From: Paenibacillus sp. FSL M7-0420
GTDB taxonomy: Bacteria > Bacillota > Bacilli > Paenibacillales > Paenibacillaceae
Assembly (NCBI RefSeq): GCF_038002345.1
Contig: NZ_JBBOCJ010000001.1
Span: 5,518,001-5,582,000 of the forward strand
Direction: 5' to 3'
Length of the DNA: 64,000 bases
Part shown: in pieces, positions 63,609 to 64,000 of the stretch
How positions within the stretch are numbered: the stretch's first letter is position 1
Layout of the letters: each line of letters begins with the position of its first letter
Position numbers and translations under genes: made by a program
Notes under the pieces: model-generated
Seen by the model: the letters and a program-made list of their open reading frames with translations, nothing else
Databases searched by the model: none
Told to the model about the DNA's origin: nothing

Positions 63609-63832
63609 CCAAATGCTCCTTCCGTCCGCCCATCAGCCATCCAACCATTCATTCCTTCACACCGATCAGCCAAGCATTCATTCCCTCTCCGCCCACCAGC
63701 AACCGAACCATTCATTCCTTCACACCGATCAGCCAAGCACTCATTCCCTCTCCGCCCACCAGCAACCCAACCATTCATTCCTTCACGCCCACCAGTCACC
63801 CAGCCGTTCATCCCCGTCGGCCGATTTTTCAT
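63605..63832 (-). CDS. Repeat micro-ORF coupled between two sugar genes
   Basis: 75 residues. The ATG (63832-63830) overlaps the stop of the upstream phosphoglucomutase-like gene as ATGA, and its TGA (63607-63605) overlaps the start of the DUF4432 gene as ATGA. GGAGGGG lies 10 nt before the start. The sequence is built from 63-bp DNA units: GMNGWVAGGRR followed by GNECLADRCE, repeated, ending MADGRTEGAFG. Each unit carries two Cys. No known family. It may be a real small protein or only a spacer that carries ribosomes between the two genes. Confidence 0.5.
   Translation of the reverse strand: MKNRPTGMNGWVTGGREGMNGWVAGGRRGNECLADRCEGMNGSVAGGRRGNECLADRCEGMNGWMADGRTEGAFG
63640..63832. repeat. 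63-bp tandem repeat inside the micro-ORF
   Basis: The block ACCATTCATTCCTTCAC starts at 63644, 63707 and 63770, giving exact 63-bp units of two related halves (33 and 30 bp). Both lengths are multiples of three, so the reading frame is kept. Confidence 0.85.
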
Positions 63833-64000
63833 TCGGACGCTTCCCCTCCGGCATGTCCCGCTATGCCGATATGGCTAAGCAGATATACTGGTTCCAGCTG
63901 TTCGAAGCTGGTCACAATAAGGTGAGCGCGGGCAAGCAGCCCGCTGTCTCCGATGCCAACCACGCGCATGCCTGCCCGGACCGCACCCTCTACACCGGCT
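63829..64000 (-). CDS. Beta-phosphoglucomutase-like HAD hydrolase, C-terminal fragment
   Basis: The last 56 codons of a minus-strand gene that enters the window at 64000. The peptide AGVEGAVRAGMRVVGIGD followed by LARAHLIVTSFEQL matches the end of PgmB-type HAD proteins, in which EDxxAGxxAAxxAGM carries the acidic motif IV; the Glu-Asp part lies outside. PgmB interconverts beta-glucose-1-phosphate and glucose-6-phosphate, needed after sugar phosphorylases. Its TGA overlaps the start of the repeat micro-ORF. Confidence 0.72.
   Translation of the reverse strand, partial: AGVEGAVRAGMRVVGIGDSGLLARAHLIVTSFEQLEPVYLLSHIGIAGHAGGEASE

Overview
The window looks like a chromosomal segment of a Paenibacillus-type, endospore-forming Gram-positive bacterium. 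Evidence is the moderate-to-high GC Bacilli codon style, strong AGGAGG-type ribosome binding sites, sporulation genes (spoVB, bofC, a SpoIID/LytB protein), an S-layer (SLH) anchored giant enzyme, and the Bacilli gene order secDF-recJ-apt-relA-dtd-hisS next to ruvAB-queA-tgt-yajC. I saw no tRNA, rRNA, CRISPR array or insertion sequence.

Region 1 (1-31 kb) is mostly a core housekeeping block on the minus strand. It starts with hisS (5' end only) behind a T-box leader. Next come a stress-protein-like gene and a DJ-1/PfpI gene, dtd, and relA with its own promoter and a leader hairpin. An NCS2 uracil permease lies on the plus strand. The block continues with apt, recJ, a cation efflux protein, secF/secD, comN, divergent spoVB, DUF421, a TIGR04086 membrane protein and a PAP2 phosphatase. 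Then follow yajC, tgt, queA, the SpoIID-like protein, ruvB, ruvA, ruvC, bofC, a lipoprotein serpin and fabV (plus strand). A three-gene ABC/LytTR module ends this part.

Region 2 (31-41 kb) is accessory. It holds a small membrane protein, a GH88 unsaturated glucuronyl hydrolase, about 950 bp of non-coding DNA with a 51-bp tandem repeat and several dispersed repeats, an MBL-fold hydrolase and an AT-rich alpha/beta hydrolase. It closes with a complete Bce-type peptide-sensing and resistance module (response regulator, intramembrane-type kinase, ABC ATPase, large permease).

Region 3 (41-64 kb) is a polysaccharide-utilisation region. One minus-strand run encodes a GDSL esterase, a YesN-type membrane AraC regulator, two Lpl-type sugar permeases, a solute-binding lipoprotein and a secreted beta-helix enzyme with duplicated C-terminal modules. 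It is followed by two more AraC regulators (one apparently leaderless), a GHL6-type glycosidase candidate, and a 1843-residue GH43/CBM/ricin/Ig/SLH cell-surface enzyme behind a cre-like site. The window ends with a beta-phosphoglucomutase-like 3' end, a tandem-repeat micro-ORF and a DUF4432 sugar-epimerase-like gene, chained by ATGA overlaps. The likely logic is that surface enzymes cut a plant or microbial heteropolysaccharide, the Lpl-type transporter imports the oligosaccharides, and cytoplasmic GHL6, epimerase-like and phosphoglucomutase-like enzymes process them.

The most unusual items are the ATGA-coupled 21-residue repeat ORF, the probable leaderless AraC mRNA, the LytTR protein with a degenerate ABC-ATPase half and a matching LytTR box in front of its ABC genes, the 51-bp repeat open in several frames, and a 91-bp palindrome-bearing dispersed repeat.
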